A DNA stretch of 64,000 nucleotides from Haloarcula laminariae (GCF_025457605.1 NZ_JAMZFY010000002.1:372001-436000); one strand, 5' to 3'; positions 43,447 to 51,689 are shown, numbered from the stretch's first letter. The notes: generated by a model from the letters alone, not told the origin. Program-made: numbers and translations.

Positions 43447-44122
43447 CGCTGTACACCGCCTTGCGAATCGCCTGGAGCCGCTCGCTACTGACCACCGTGA
43501 TACCCTCATCGAATATCTCACGGAGCTTCGAGCCCGCTCGGGTGGCGCTGTCGACGGACTCGACGTACGGCTCGAAGGCGAATCGGTCGCCGTCGAACCG
43601 TTCCTCGGAGAGCTCACTCACCACGTCGGTTGTGTGTCGGCGGGCACTCGTTCGGTCGCCGTCGACGACGACGAACAGGTCGATGTCGCTCCGCCTGTCG
43701 GCCTTGCCACGGGCGACGCTGCCGAAGACGACGACACCGACGAGGTCGTTGATGTCGTCACTCGCATCGAATGCATCCCGTACGTGCTCGACGAACGCCC
43801 GAATCGGGTCGTGGAACTCGGTCTGTTCGATAGCCAGTATCGGGTCGTCCTTCTGCAGGCGCTCGGGATCGATAGAGACGTAGTTGCGCTGTGGCGTCTC
43901 ACGGACGCGAACGACGCCGAGGCCATCGAGCAGGTCGACAGCCCGCCAGACCGTCGAGCGGGCGGCACCCGTCGCGTCGACGAGTTCGGGAATCGAAAAC
44001 TCCGTCTCGTGGGCAGCCACCAGAAGATCGAGTATCTCGTCGGCCGCACTGAGGCGGAACACGTCGGTCTCAGTGCCAACGTCGATACAGACCGTAGCCG
44101 GCTGTTTCGTTAGCTCGGACAC
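43439..44122 (-). CDS. HTH-MNT nucleotidyltransferase antitoxin
   Basis: 227 residues. An N-terminal winged-helix domain (about 15-80, EFSIPELVDATGAARSTVWRAVDLLDGLG) precedes a minimal nucleotidyltransferase domain with the complete motif FGSVARGKADRRSDIDLFVV near 131. In type VII systems the MNT protein AMPylates a Tyr of the HEPN toxin. GTG 44122 fits a leaderless start from the TATA box centred near 44146. The promoter dyad suggests that the fused HTH autoregulates the pair. Confidence 0.82.
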   Translation of the reverse strand: MSELTKQPATVCIDVGTETDVFRLSAADEILDLLVAAHETEFSIPELVDATGAARSTVWRAVDLLDGLGVVRVRETPQRNYVSIDPERLQKDDPILAIEQTEFHDPIRAFVEHVRDAFDASDDINDLVGVVVFGSVARGKADRRSDIDLFVVVDGDRTSARRHTTDVVSELSEERFDGDRFAFEPYVESVDSATRAGSKLREIFDEGITVVSSERLQAIRKAVYSDE

Positions 44123-44128
44123 TGTCCG

Positions 44129-44150
44129 ATTATATGCAGCGACATATAAT
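44129..44150. promoter_or_regulatory. Perfect 8-bp dyad over the MNT/HEPN promoter
   Basis: ATTATATG (44129-44136), CAGCGA, CATATAAT (44143-44150). The right arm contains the TATA box for the minus-strand start at 44122. A 22-bp operator with a six-base spacer suits a dimeric HTH protein such as the N-terminal domain of the MNT antitoxin. Confidence 0.65.
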
Positions 44151-44416
44151 GTAAGTTGCGTTGGCTGCCGTCGAACTACTGGTCGGCACCATAATCTGCG
44201 TTCTACACATCTGCCAACAGACGAGTTTTTCACGGGGGACGGTGTACAACGCAACGGTGGCGATGACGAGCAGTTACCCCCGCTGAGCCCCTTGTGACGA
44301 TAGTTTCAACTGAGCCACCATTCCGAGACCGGACAGCGGCGCCCTCGCCGGGAGACCTACTCGATGGTCGCCATCCCGTCGGTAGAGTGATGTGTCAACT
44401 ACACTAATTAGACGCT

Positions 44417-45640
44417 ATGCCACACGAAACAGACGTACTCGTCGTCGGTGGCGGCGCCACCGGGACCGGTATCGCCCGTGACCTCGCCCTGCGGGGGGTC
44501 GACACGACACTGGTCGAACGGGGCGGCATCGGCAGCGGGACGTCGGGGCGCTCCCACGGGCTGCTCCACAGCGGCGCTCGCTACGCCGAGGCTGACCGGG
44601 TGGGCGCCGAGGAGTGCCTCCAGGAGAACGATATCCTCCGGGACATCGCCGGGGCCTGCATCCGCGACACCGGCGGGCTGTTCGTCCAGCTCGAAGGCGA
44701 CGACCCCGACTACTTCGAGGCGAAGCGGGCGGCCTGCGAGGACATCGGCATTCCGACCGAGACGCTCGACGGCGACGAGGCCCGCGAACTGGTCCCGGAC
44801 CTCAGCGAGGCGACCGTCCGGGCGATGACCGTCCCCGACGCGGTCATCTATCCCTCGCGGCTCTGTGCGGCCAACGCGGCCGATGCCCGCGACCGGGGCG
44901 CGACGATACACACGCACGCGCCCGTCGAAAATATACAGCGCGACGACGGGACCGTCACTGGCGTCGAGGTCGGCGGGAGCGTCGACGACACCGTCGCGGC
45001 CGACTACGTCGTCAACGCGACCGGGGCGTGGGCGGGCGAACTGGCCGGGATGGCCGGTCTCGACGTCGAGATGCAACCCAACCGCGGCGTGATGGTATCC
45101 GTCGAGTACGACGGCCTCGACCCGGTGTTGAACCGCTGTCGGGACCCGGACGACGGCGATATCGTCGTCCCCCACGGCGGCGAGGTGGTGCTGGGGACGA
45201 CGAGCATCGATGTCGACGACCCCGACGACTACGAGACTGACCGGACCGAGGTCGAGCGGACGCGAAGCGAGTGCGGGGCCATGCTGCCGCCGGTGGAAGA
45301 CGCGCCCGAAATCCGGACCTGGTGGGGGGTTCGGCCGCTGTACGCGCCCGACGAGCAGGCCCGGGGCGGCCGCGGCATCTCGCGTGGCTTCTTCCTGCTG
45401 GACCACGCCGAGGACGGCGTCGAGAACATGGCGAGCATCGTCGGCGGGAAGCTGACCACCTACCGACAGATGGCGGCGGCGGCGGCCGACCTCGCCTGTG
45501 TGCGGCTGGGCGTCGACGCCGAGTCCACGACCGCCGACGAGCGGCTCCCCCACGTTGAGGACCCCGAGCGGTTGGACGCGGTCGTCGCCGAGTTCGACGG
45601 CCAGGGACCGACCGACGAGGACATCGTCGGCGCCGGGTGA
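44417..45640 (+). CDS. FAD-dependent oxidoreductase of the glycerol-3-phosphate dehydrogenase family, short form
   Basis: 407 residues. The FAD site is VLVVGGGATGTGIARDLALRG at the N-terminus. LVERGGIGSGTSGRSHGLLHSGARYA near 36-62 and GGKLTTYRQMA near 350 are GlpA/GlpD motifs. Haloarchaeal GlpA proteins are longer, with a C-terminal [2Fe-2S]/BFD domain. Here the frame ends after DEDIVGAG with no continuation in other frames. glpB and glpC are absent nearby. It may be a paralogue with another 2-hydroxy-acid or phosphate-ester substrate. Confidence 0.8.
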   Translation: MPHETDVLVVGGGATGTGIARDLALRGVDTTLVERGGIGSGTSGRSHGLLHSGARYAEADRVGAEECLQENDILRDIAGACIRDTGGLFVQLEGDDPDYFEAKRAACEDIGIPTETLDGDEARELVPDLSEATVRAMTVPDAVIYPSRLCAANAADARDRGATIHTHAPVENIQRDDGTVTGVEVGGSVDDTVAADYVVNATGAWAGELAGMAGLDVEMQPNRGVMVSVEYDGLDPVLNRCRDPDDGDIVVPHGGEVVLGTTSIDVDDPDDYETDRTEVERTRSECGAMLPPVEDAPEIRTWWGVRPLYAPDEQARGGRGISRGFFLLDHAEDGVENMASIVGGKLTTYRQMAAAAADLACVRLGVDAESTTADERLPHVEDPERLDAVVAEFDGQGPTDEDIVGAG

Positions 45641-45799
45641 GTACGACGAGCCCCGCCCGATACCGGCGAGGGCTGGACTACGCGTCGGGGAGCGCCTTCG
45701 ACACCGAGCGCGGGACGCATCTACGACACCGACGGGCAGGGGGCGCGAGCGCCGGTCCACCCGAGCGCTTATCAGCCGTCCCGCTGAGCGCCCGGGTAG

Positions 45800-46363
45800 A
45801 TGGTGGAACTCTGGCGGCTGACGCGGAACCGCTACGGACGGGCCTGCTACGACCGGCTCCAAGCGATGGGTGTGACCGCCACGGTCATGACCGAGTACGT
45901 CGCCGCACTCTCCGGCGAACCGGGGGCGGCCGACGGCGGGTCGCCGACCGTCGAAGCGTGCGACCCCGACCGGGTGACACCGCTCGACGCCCCGACCGAC
46001 GACCTGGTCGACGGAGAGGCGGTACTCGCCGCGTTCGACGGGGCGACGCCGCTTGGCTACCTGTTCTACTCCGTCGACGCGACCCACCACATCCACCCGC
46101 TCGAACGTGACCTCGAATTCGAGGGGGCGTATCTCCGGCGGGTGTACGTCGCCCCGGAACACCGACAGCGGGGCGTCGCGTCGGCGCTCGTCGCCGCGGC
46201 CTGCGAGCGCGCCCGGCAGCAGGATGCCCGGCGGGCGACCGCGCTGGTCGCCAGGGACAACGTCCCCTCCAGGGCGCTGTTCGAGGCCCACGGCTTCGAG
46301 GCGGTCCGCGACCGGCGATACGTCCGTGTCGGTCCGTTTGCATACCGCTCGCAACCCGCATAG
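45800..46363 (+). CDS. GNAT-family N-acetyltransferase
   Basis: 187 residues. The acetyl-CoA loop is in YVAPEHRQRGVASALVAAA near 117-135 (Q/RxxGxA) and the closing motif is NVPSRALFEAHGFEAV near 154. The N-terminal 35 residues are basic and resemble no known domain. Substrate unknown. It lies downstream of the short GlpA-like gene by 159 bases. Confidence 0.85.
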   Translation: MVELWRLTRNRYGRACYDRLQAMGVTATVMTEYVAALSGEPGAADGGSPTVEACDPDRVTPLDAPTDDLVDGEAVLAAFDGATPLGYLFYSVDATHHIHPLERDLEFEGAYLRRVYVAPEHRQRGVASALVAAACERARQQDARRATALVARDNVPSRALFEAHGFEAVRDRRYVRVGPFAYRSQPA

Positions 46364-46414
46364 AGCGGACAGTAGATATATAGATATCTCCTAAGTAAAT
46401 ATTTCTCAGAGTGG

Positions 46415-46422
46415 TTTTATAG
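46415..46422 (+). promoter_or_regulatory. TATA box of the phospholipid-synthase operon
   Basis: TTTTATAG predicts a start near 46444, giving a leader of about eight nt before ATG 46452. The stretch 46370-46425 is unusually AT-rich and includes several ATAT runs. Confidence 0.55.
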
Positions 46423-46451
46423 TTGAGGGGTACGGAGCATCGGACACGCCG

Positions 46452-47150
46452 ATGTCAGGGGAACTGCGAGAGGCGATCCGCGGCGCGAGAGAGCGAGTCG
46501 AAGCCACTGACCGGGTCGTCGTCGAGCGCGGCGAGCGGACGAACGTGGTGGCACAGCTTACCGGTGCGGACTACATCAGCCTCGCTGCGCTGTTCGTGGG
46601 GTGGGCCAGCGCGCTCCTGTTCCTGCGGGGGGAGCCCAACCTGGCGCTGCTGGCGATGTTCGGGGCGTTCGGGCTGGACAAGGCGGACGGCTGGTACGCC
46701 CGCCGGGCCGGCGTCTCCTCGCCGTTCGGCCGGCGCGTCGACTCCTTCATCGACATCTTCGCCTACCTCGTCCCCGGCGCGTTGCTCTACCACGTGGCGA
46801 TGGCCCCCAACGACCTCGCGAGCCTCGTCGTCGGCTTCCTGGTGCTCGCCTTCGGCGGGCTCAGACTGATTCGCCACAGCAGCGAGGGCTTTGGCTCCGA
46901 CGAGGGGACGAGCTACTACCACGGGACGACCGTGGTCCACACGAACTTCGTCGTCGTCGCCAACTACTTCCTGCTCTCGCTTGTCGGCCCGTGGAACGGC
47001 TGGCTGGCGGGACTGCTCGTCTGTGCCGTCTGCCCGCTGATGGTTTCGGACTACAAGGCCTACAAGACGACGGCCAGCCACGTCCTGGCCGGCCTCGGCG
47101 CGGCGTCGGCCGCCGGCCTCGCGGTGGCGCTGGAGTGGGGGCTCCTGTGA
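46452..47150 (+). CDS. CDP-alcohol phosphatidyltransferase, archaetidylserine-synthase-like
   Basis: 232 residues with about six membrane helices. The complete CDP-alcohol motif D-x2-DG-x2-AR-x8-G-x3-D-x3-D is present at about 76-101 (DKADGWYAR ... GRRVDSFID). It joins a polar head group to CDP-archaeol. Similarity to haloarchaeal PssA-type proteins suggests archaetidylserine; PssA relatives also take part in lipid anchoring of surface proteins through archaeosortase. The stop overlaps the GTG of the PHP gene by four bases, so the two are coupled. Confidence 0.87.
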   Translation: MSGELREAIRGARERVEATDRVVVERGERTNVVAQLTGADYISLAALFVGWASALLFLRGEPNLALLAMFGAFGLDKADGWYARRAGVSSPFGRRVDSFIDIFAYLVPGALLYHVAMAPNDLASLVVGFLVLAFGGLRLIRHSSEGFGSDEGTSYYHGTTVVHTNFVVVANYFLLSLVGPWNGWLAGLLVCAVCPLMVSDYKAYKTTASHVLAGLGAASAAGLAVALEWGLL

Positions 47151-47824
47151 GCCGGACCGTCACCGTCGACACGCACCTCCACACGGTCGCCTCCTACGAC
47201 AGCGAGATGTTGCCCGAGCAGCTGCTGCGCCGGGCCGAAGCGGTGGGGCTCGACGGCGTCGTCGTCACCGACCACGACACGGTCGAGGGCGCCCACGTCG
47301 TCGCCGACCTCGCGGCCGACTCGCCGGTGACCGCCATCGTCGGCTGCGAGGTGTCGACCGCCGATGGCCACCTGCTCGCTATCGGGGTCGAGGAGGCGCC
47401 GGCCTCGGACGAACCGCTGGCGGCCACGGCCGAGCGAATCCGAAAACGGGGCGGCGTCGCGGTCGTCCCGCACCCGTTCCAGCGCTCCCGCCACGGGGCG
47501 AGCGCGGACGCCATCGACGGCGTCGACGGCATCGAGGTGTACAACGCGCTCACGCTGGTCAACCTCCGCAACGAGCAGGCGACGCGGTACGCCCGGGCGG
47601 CGGACTATCCGGCCTTCGGCGGGAGCGACGCCCACCGCCCCGGCGGCATCGGGCTGGCGGCGACGGAGGTCGAGCTTCCGACGGGGTCGGGCTGTACCGC
47701 CGACGCCGTTCTCGACGCGCTCCGGGCTGGCCGAACGGCCGCCGTCGGCCGGCGCACCTCCACGTGGCAGTACGTCACGCGACTGGTCGCCACCGCCCGG
47801 TACAACGCCTCCTCGCCGCTGTGA
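47147..47824 (+). CDS. PHP-domain phosphoesterase
   Basis: 225 residues. Metal ligands are spread as in PHP proteins: VDTHLHTVASYDS near residue 6, VVTDHDTVEGAH near 40, VVPHPFQ near 106 and FGGSDAHRPGG near 157. The fold hydrolyses phosphate esters such as histidinol phosphate or nucleotide phosphates. Being translated together with a phospholipid synthase suggests a substrate in lipid metabolism, but this is inference. Confidence 0.88.
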   Translation: MSRTVTVDTHLHTVASYDSEMLPEQLLRRAEAVGLDGVVVTDHDTVEGAHVVADLAADSPVTAIVGCEVSTADGHLLAIGVEEAPASDEPLAATAERIRKRGGVAVVPHPFQRSRHGASADAIDGVDGIEVYNALTLVNLRNEQATRYARAADYPAFGGSDAHRPGGIGLAATEVELPTGSGCTADAVLDALRAGRTAAVGRRTSTWQYVTRLVATARYNASSPL

Positions 47825-47834
47825 CCAGCCACGG

Positions 47835-48536
47835 ATGACCGACGGCGATAGGGAGCGGACGGTCGTCTTCGACTCCGCGGCCGCCCGCCGCGGCGCGCTC
47901 CTCCGGGCCGGCGCGCTCGCGGTCGGTGTCCTCCTCGCGGCCGCCGCCGTCCACGCCGTCGTGCCGGTGGCGGACCCGGCGTGGGTCCGGACCCGCGTCG
48001 CCGCGCTCGGCCGGCTCGCCCCGCTGGCGTTCGTCGCCCTCCAGGCGGCACAGGTCATTTTGGCCCCTGTCCCCGGACAGCTACTGGGCGGCGTCGGGGG
48101 CTACCTGTTTGGCACAGCCCACGGGACCCTCTACAGCATGACCGGCGTCCTGCTGGGCAGCGCCGCCGTCTTCGTCGCGGCCCGGTCGTACGGTCGCCCC
48201 TACGTCGAGCGGGTGGTCGACGCCGACGCGCTCGACCGCTGGGACGACCTGGTCGGGCGGACCGGGGTCGCGGGTCTGTTCGTCCTCTTTCTGTTCCCGA
48301 CCTTCCCCGACGACCTGCTCTGTTTCGTCGCCGGCCTCACCGACATCCGCCTGCGGACCTTCCTCGCCGTCGTCCTCGTCGGCCGAACGCCGTCGTTTCT
48401 CGCCGTGGCCTACGCCGGCGGCGAGCTATCGAGCGGACAGCTCCTGCCCGCGGGGGCCGCCCTCGCGCTGCTCGGCGTCGCCACAGCGGCCGTCTACGCG
48501 CTCAGGGACCGACTCGGGCTCGCCGACAGCGGCTAG
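47835..48536 (+). CDS. TVP38/TMEM64-family membrane protein
   Basis: 233 residues with about five or six membrane helices. The SNARE-associated/DedA-like motif is APVPGQLLGGVGGYLFG near 75-91, and FLFPTFPDDLLCFVAGL near 152. Relatives (DedA, TMEM41B/VMP1) are linked to lipid scrambling or transport. It starts ten bases after the PHP gene, extending the putative lipid operon. Confidence 0.88.
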   Translation: MTDGDRERTVVFDSAAARRGALLRAGALAVGVLLAAAAVHAVVPVADPAWVRTRVAALGRLAPLAFVALQAAQVILAPVPGQLLGGVGGYLFGTAHGTLYSMTGVLLGSAAVFVAARSYGRPYVERVVDADALDRWDDLVGRTGVAGLFVLFLFPTFPDDLLCFVAGLTDIRLRTFLAVVLVGRTPSFLAVAYAGGELSSGQLLPAGAALALLGVATAAVYALRDRLGLADSG

Positions 48537-48556
48537 GGTGAGGGCGCTGCCGGTTG

Positions 48557-48564
48557 TTTATATC
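48557..48564 (+). promoter_or_regulatory. TATA box of the YdjM-like gene
   Basis: TTTATATC predicts initiation near 48587, nine bases before ATG 48596, so this gene has its own promoter in addition to any read-through. Confidence 0.5.
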
Positions 48565-48595
48565 TATCGAGCCGTACGTAGTACTCGATAGCCGA

Positions 48596-49252
48596 ATGAT
48601 GGCCCTGACCCACGGCGCCGCGAGCGTGGCGCTGGTCGCGCTCGCCACGCCGATTTTGGGCGACTACGCCGGTCCGCCGCTGCTGCTGGCGGCGCTGGTC
48701 GGCGGACTGGCCCCCGACGTGGACCTGCTGGCCGACCACCGGAAGAGCCTCCACTACCCCGTGGGCTACAGCGTCTTCGCGCTCGGCGCGCTGGGCGGCC
48801 TGCTCGCGACCGGCGCGGCGCCGCTCGCGCTCGCCGCCGTCGCCGTCGGGGCGGCGGCGCTCCACGCGTGGTCGGACGCCCTCGCCGGCAGCGTCGAGGC
48901 CGAACCCTGGAACCCGACCACCGAGCGGGCGGTGTACAACCACGCCCTCGGTCGCTGGCACCGGCCCCGCCGGTACGTCCGCTACTCGGGCGCGCCGGAG
49001 GACGGCCTGCTCGCGCTCGCGGCCGCCGGGGTCGCTATCGCGTCGCCCGCGACCGGGCCGACCGCCGAGGCCGGGCTCTGGTGGCTCGCCGCCGTCGCCG
49101 CCGGCTACGCCCTCACGCGGCGACGGCTGGCGGGCCTCCCGGGCAGCGTCGCCTCGCTGCTCCCGCCGCGGCTGGTCGGGGCGCTCCCGTCGGTCCGCGT
49201 CGACGAGACCGACAGCGGCGCGACGACGCTGTCTATCCGATTCAGGCCCTGA
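48596..49252 (+). CDS. YdjM-like metal-dependent membrane hydrolase (DUF457)
   Basis: 218 residues with about five hydrophobic helices. The metal motif LVGGLAPDVDLLADHRKSLHY near 35-55 is the DUF457 signature, with a second site HAWSDA near 90. Members are predicted membrane-bound hydrolases of lipid or polyprenyl substrates. ATG 48596 or the next codon 48599 can start it. It follows the lipid genes on the same strand. Confidence 0.8.
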   Translation: MMALTHGAASVALVALATPILGDYAGPPLLLAALVGGLAPDVDLLADHRKSLHYPVGYSVFALGALGGLLATGAAPLALAAVAVGAAALHAWSDALAGSVEAEPWNPTTERAVYNHALGRWHRPRRYVRYSGAPEDGLLALAAAGVAIASPATGPTAEAGLWWLAAVAAGYALTRRRLAGLPGSVASLLPPRLVGALPSVRVDETDSGATTLSIRFRP

Positions 49253-49402
49253 ACCCGCCCGCTTCGGGTGGAGAACCGCCGGACGCGGACGCGGTCCCGG
49301 TCCGCTTTCACGGTGACGAAACCGCCCCCAGTTCCCTATTGAGCCGTCCGAACCGGACCGGAGTAGAAAATAATGGCATGGGAGGAACGATTATATGCGC
49401 CC

Positions 49403-49438
49403 ATCATAGTGCACTACACAGATACATACTACTATGAT
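49403..49438. promoter_or_regulatory. Operator-like dyads at the promoter of the 112-aa protein
   Basis: ATCATAGT (49403-49410) and ACTATGAT (49431-49438) form a perfect 8-bp inverted repeat around 20 bases; the right arm contains the ATG at 49434. Inside it lies a separate perfect palindrome TAGTGCACTA (49407-49416). The TATA box ATTATATG (49390-49397) predicts initiation near 49420, between the arms. Confidence 0.5.
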
Positions 49439-49772
49439 ACGGATTGAGCACAGCGACGTGCGAACGGTCCCCTCGTTCGAGGGGATTCAGGTGGAAGACG
49501 ACGAGTGGCGCCTCGACCCCGAGAAGTACCGGGCGTTCACCGAGTCGGTCACCGGTATCGCGCTGACCGAGGAGCTCTCCGCGGCGGACTGTTATCGCAT
49601 CGGCAACCTGCTGGAGGCGTTCGTCGCCGAGCGAAAGCGCGACGGCGAGTGGAACGACTCGCTGGTCGAGCGGTATCCGGATATCGACTCGCTCGAAGAG
49701 ATAGTCACCCTGGCCCAGTTTCTCCGGACCTGCCACGACCAGTGTCCGGACGCCCGGGCCCGCTGTAACTAA
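49434..49772 (+). CDS. Uncharacterised acidic haloarchaeal protein
   Basis: 112 residues, mostly helical and acidic. It begins MIRIEHSDVRTVPSFEGIQV and ends RTCHDQCPDARARCN, with three Cys in the last 15 residues that might bind metal. I do not recognise the family with certainty. It has its own promoter with an operator-like dyad. The last four bases overlap the convergent rhodanese gene. Confidence 0.6.
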   Translation: MIRIEHSDVRTVPSFEGIQVEDDEWRLDPEKYRAFTESVTGIALTEELSAADCYRIGNLLEAFVAERKRDGEWNDSLVERYPDIDSLEEIVTLAQFLRTCHDQCPDARARCN

Positions 49773-50194
49773 AACGGCGCGTCCGGCCCCTCGTCGGCGT
49801 TCTCGCCCTCCCCGCTGTCGGCGCGCGTCGTGTCTGCGCCCGCCCCGCTGTCGGCGCGCGTCGTGTTTGCGTCCGCCCCGTTATTACCGTCGTCGAACGG
49901 TCCGTCCCAGCCCGACAGCCCGGGCTCGAAGCTCTCGACGCGGCCGGTAAAGCCCTCGTACGACGCGATGAGCCGGGCGGCCTGGACGCTTGACTTCCCC
50001 TTCGGACAGACCGTGACGACCCGCTCCACGTCGTCGAACCGCTCGACGCTGTCGACCAGTGAGCCGAGCGGGACGTTCTCGCTCCCGGGGATGTGGCCCC
50101 GTCGGAACGCCGCCGGCGAGCGGATGTCGATTATCCGCGCGTCGTCGGCGTCGAGCAACTCCCGCATCTCCTCGGTCCCGATTTCGCCGTCCAT
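49769..50194 (-). CDS. Single-domain rhodanese-like sulfurtransferase
   Basis: 141 residues. The active-site loop is TVCPKGKSS near 65, with the catalytic Cys, and DIRSPAAFRRGHIPGSENVPLG near 22-43 is the CH2 signature. It transfers sulfane sulfur or acts as a sulfur carrier. The C-terminal 35 residues are an acidic tail with two copies of an 11-residue repeat (TTRADSG core). The 3' end overlaps the 112-aa gene by four bases. Confidence 0.88.
   Translation of the reverse strand: MDGEIGTEEMRELLDADDARIIDIRSPAAFRRGHIPGSENVPLGSLVDSVERFDDVERVVTVCPKGKSSVQAARLIASYEGFTGRVESFEPGLSGWDGPFDDGNNGADANTTRADSGAGADTTRADSGEGENADEGPDAPF
49811..49876. repeat. Two copies of a 33-bp repeat in the rhodanese tail
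   Basis: CCCGCTGTCGGCGCGCGTCG followed by TGT(C/T)TGCG(C/T)CCG occurs at 49811 and again at 49844, encoding TTRADSG-type 11-residue repeats on the minus strand. The copies differ by only a few bases, which suggests recent duplication. Confidence 0.7.
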
Positions 50195-50266
50195 GTTCGT
50201 TCGTGGCCGTCGAGCGGTAAATCCGCTCCGGAGTGGACCAGCGCCCGGTAGCCGACAGCGGACGGG

Positions 50267-50809
50267 TCAGATGAGTCCCTCGGCCTGTGCGAGCAGGACG
50301 CCCTCGATGGTGGCGTCGTTGGCCGGCTCGCGCCTGGCGACGGCCAGCGCGTCGTCGATGGGGACCGTCGTCACCGAGAGGAACTCGTTGTCGTCCAGCT
50401 CCTGTTCGGTCGGCGTGAGCCCCTCGGCGAAGACGATGGCCCGCCGGTGGCGCATGACGCCGGTCGCACAGTCGAACGACTCCAGCAGCGAGACGCCCGC
50501 CGGCTCGAAGCCGGTTTCCTCGCGGAGCTCCCTGGCGCCGGCGGTCGTGTAGGACTCCCCGTCCTCGACGATGCCGGCGGGGAGTTCGAGACACTGCTGG
50601 CGGACGGTCGGGCGGTACTGGTCGACGAAGACCAGCTCGTCGCCGGTGCGGGCGACGACGACGACGGCGTCGGGCAGGTCGGCCCAGTAGTACTTCTTCT
50701 CGGAGCCGTCGGGCTGGCGCACGCGGTCGTAGCCGCCGGTGTACCAGCCGGTCTCGTACTCGGCCGCCGATTCGAGAACGGGCCACTCGTGGGTCGGGTC
50801 GCGGCTCAT
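50267..50809 (-). CDS. NUDIX hydrolase, ADP-ribose pyrophosphatase-like
   Basis: 180 residues. The Nudix box GIVEDGESYTTAGARELREE plus TGFE at about 79-102 is complete (G-x5-E-x7-REL-x-EE-x-G). LVFVDQYRPTVRQQCLELPAG before it is typical of ADP-ribose pyrophosphatases. It cleaves nucleoside diphosphate sugars. The stop is followed within 72 bases by the rhodanese start; its own start overlaps the stop of the 156-aa gene by four bases. Confidence 0.9.
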   Translation of the reverse strand: MSRDPTHEWPVLESAAEYETGWYTGGYDRVRQPDGSEKKYYWADLPDAVVVVARTGDELVFVDQYRPTVRQQCLELPAGIVEDGESYTTAGARELREETGFEPAGVSLLESFDCATGVMRHRRAIVFAEGLTPTEQELDDNEFLSVTTVPIDDALAVARREPANDATIEGVLLAQAEGLI

Positions 50810-51276
50810 GGGCTCTGTGTTACCGCCAGCCGGTAAACGGTTCCGTCGCTGCGCACGCGGACCGCGTCGCCGTCGGCGGCCCCGGGGTACTGCTGGACGA
50901 GGGAGTCGTACTCGTCGAAGGGCGAGTGGGTGAACGCGCCCTTGAAGCCGACGGGGCCCCGGTAGTAGGCGCTCGACCGGCCCGCGCTGTCGGCCGTCGC
51001 GTTGGCCAGCGCCTCGGTCGCGTAGGGGTAGCGCCGGTCCGAGATGTTGGCGGCGTCGACGGCGCTGGAATCGTTCGTAGCAGTTGCGGTGCCGTCCGGC
51101 GTGGCAGCCCCACCGCCGGCGCCCGTCGCGTTCGCCGCGGTGTCGTTGCCGACCGGCGTCGCGGTCATGTAGTAGGGGTCGCCGCTCTTGAGAAAGCCCG
51201 GGAGCGCACCCAGCGCCAGCAACAGGACGGCGACGGCGCCCATCGCCAGCAGGAAGTTCCGGGTGACCCGGCGCAT
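50806..51276 (-). CDS. Membrane-anchored extracytoplasmic protein of unknown function
   Basis: 156 residues from ATG 51276. A signal-anchor helix (NFLLAMGAVAVLLLALGALPGF, about 7-28) is followed by a Thr/Ala/Gly-rich linker with possible glycosylation sites and a compact domain (RRYPYATEALANA... YYRGPVGFKGAFTHSPFDEYDSL). It is probably exposed on the outside of the membrane. Its start overlaps the DUF5809 stop by one base, so it is part of a DUF5809-centred gene set. Confidence 0.65.
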   Translation of the reverse strand: MRRVTRNFLLAMGAVAVLLLALGALPGFLKSGDPYYMTATPVGNDTAANATGAGGGAATPDGTATATNDSSAVDAANISDRRYPYATEALANATADSAGRSSAYYRGPVGFKGAFTHSPFDEYDSLVQQYPGAADGDAVRVRSDGTVYRLAVTQSP

Positions 51277-51689
51277 CAGACGACCTCGCTGTAGATGCGC
51301 CCGAAGGCCTGCCGCCGGAGGGTGCCGACGGCGGCCTCGCGCTCGGACTGGTAGGTCGCCGCGACGGCCTCGTCGGCGAAGTCGGGCGCGTGCCAGACGA
51401 CGTTGTCGACGTTCTCCGACCCGATCACCTCGACGGCGTGGTCGGCGTCGGCCCGCCACGCCTCGAACTCCTCGCGGCTGCCGACCGTGACCGAAAGCGA
51501 CTCGGCGAAGAGCACGTCGCGGGCCGTCTCGACGACCTCGCCGGTGACCCGCTCCCGGTACTCGTCGGCGTCGAGCCCCATCGCCTTCGCGACTTCCTTG
51601 ACGACGACCTGTGCGGTCGAGCCAAGCGACTCGTAGCGGTCACGCGCCGCGGCGGCTGTCGTCGGCGAGAACTGCCCCTCGGTCTCCAT
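51276..51689 (-). CDS. DUF5809 family protein
   Basis: 137 residues, mostly helical, starting METEGQFSPTTAAAARDRYE and with HAPDFADEAVAATYQSERE near 100. DUF5809 and DUF5810 are haloarchaea-specific and are neighbours here, 24 bases apart, which suggests a shared role. No enzymatic motif is visible. Confidence 0.82.
   Translation of the reverse strand: METEGQFSPTTAAAARDRYESLGSTAQVVVKEVAKAMGLDADEYRERVTGEVVETARDVLFAESLSVTVGSREEFEAWRADADHAVEVIGSENVDNVVWHAPDFADEAVAATYQSEREAAVGTLRRQAFGRIYSEVV

Noticed and set aside
44151-44416. Possible gene between MNT and the GlpA-like gene
   Set aside because: No coding-like frame is seen and no clear TATA box at the expected distance; treated as intergenic.
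45637-46110. GTG-start frame after the GlpA-like gene as a possible missing C-terminal domain
   Set aside because: The peptide lacks the Cys pattern of a BFD/[2Fe-2S] domain and runs through the GNAT gene in another frame.
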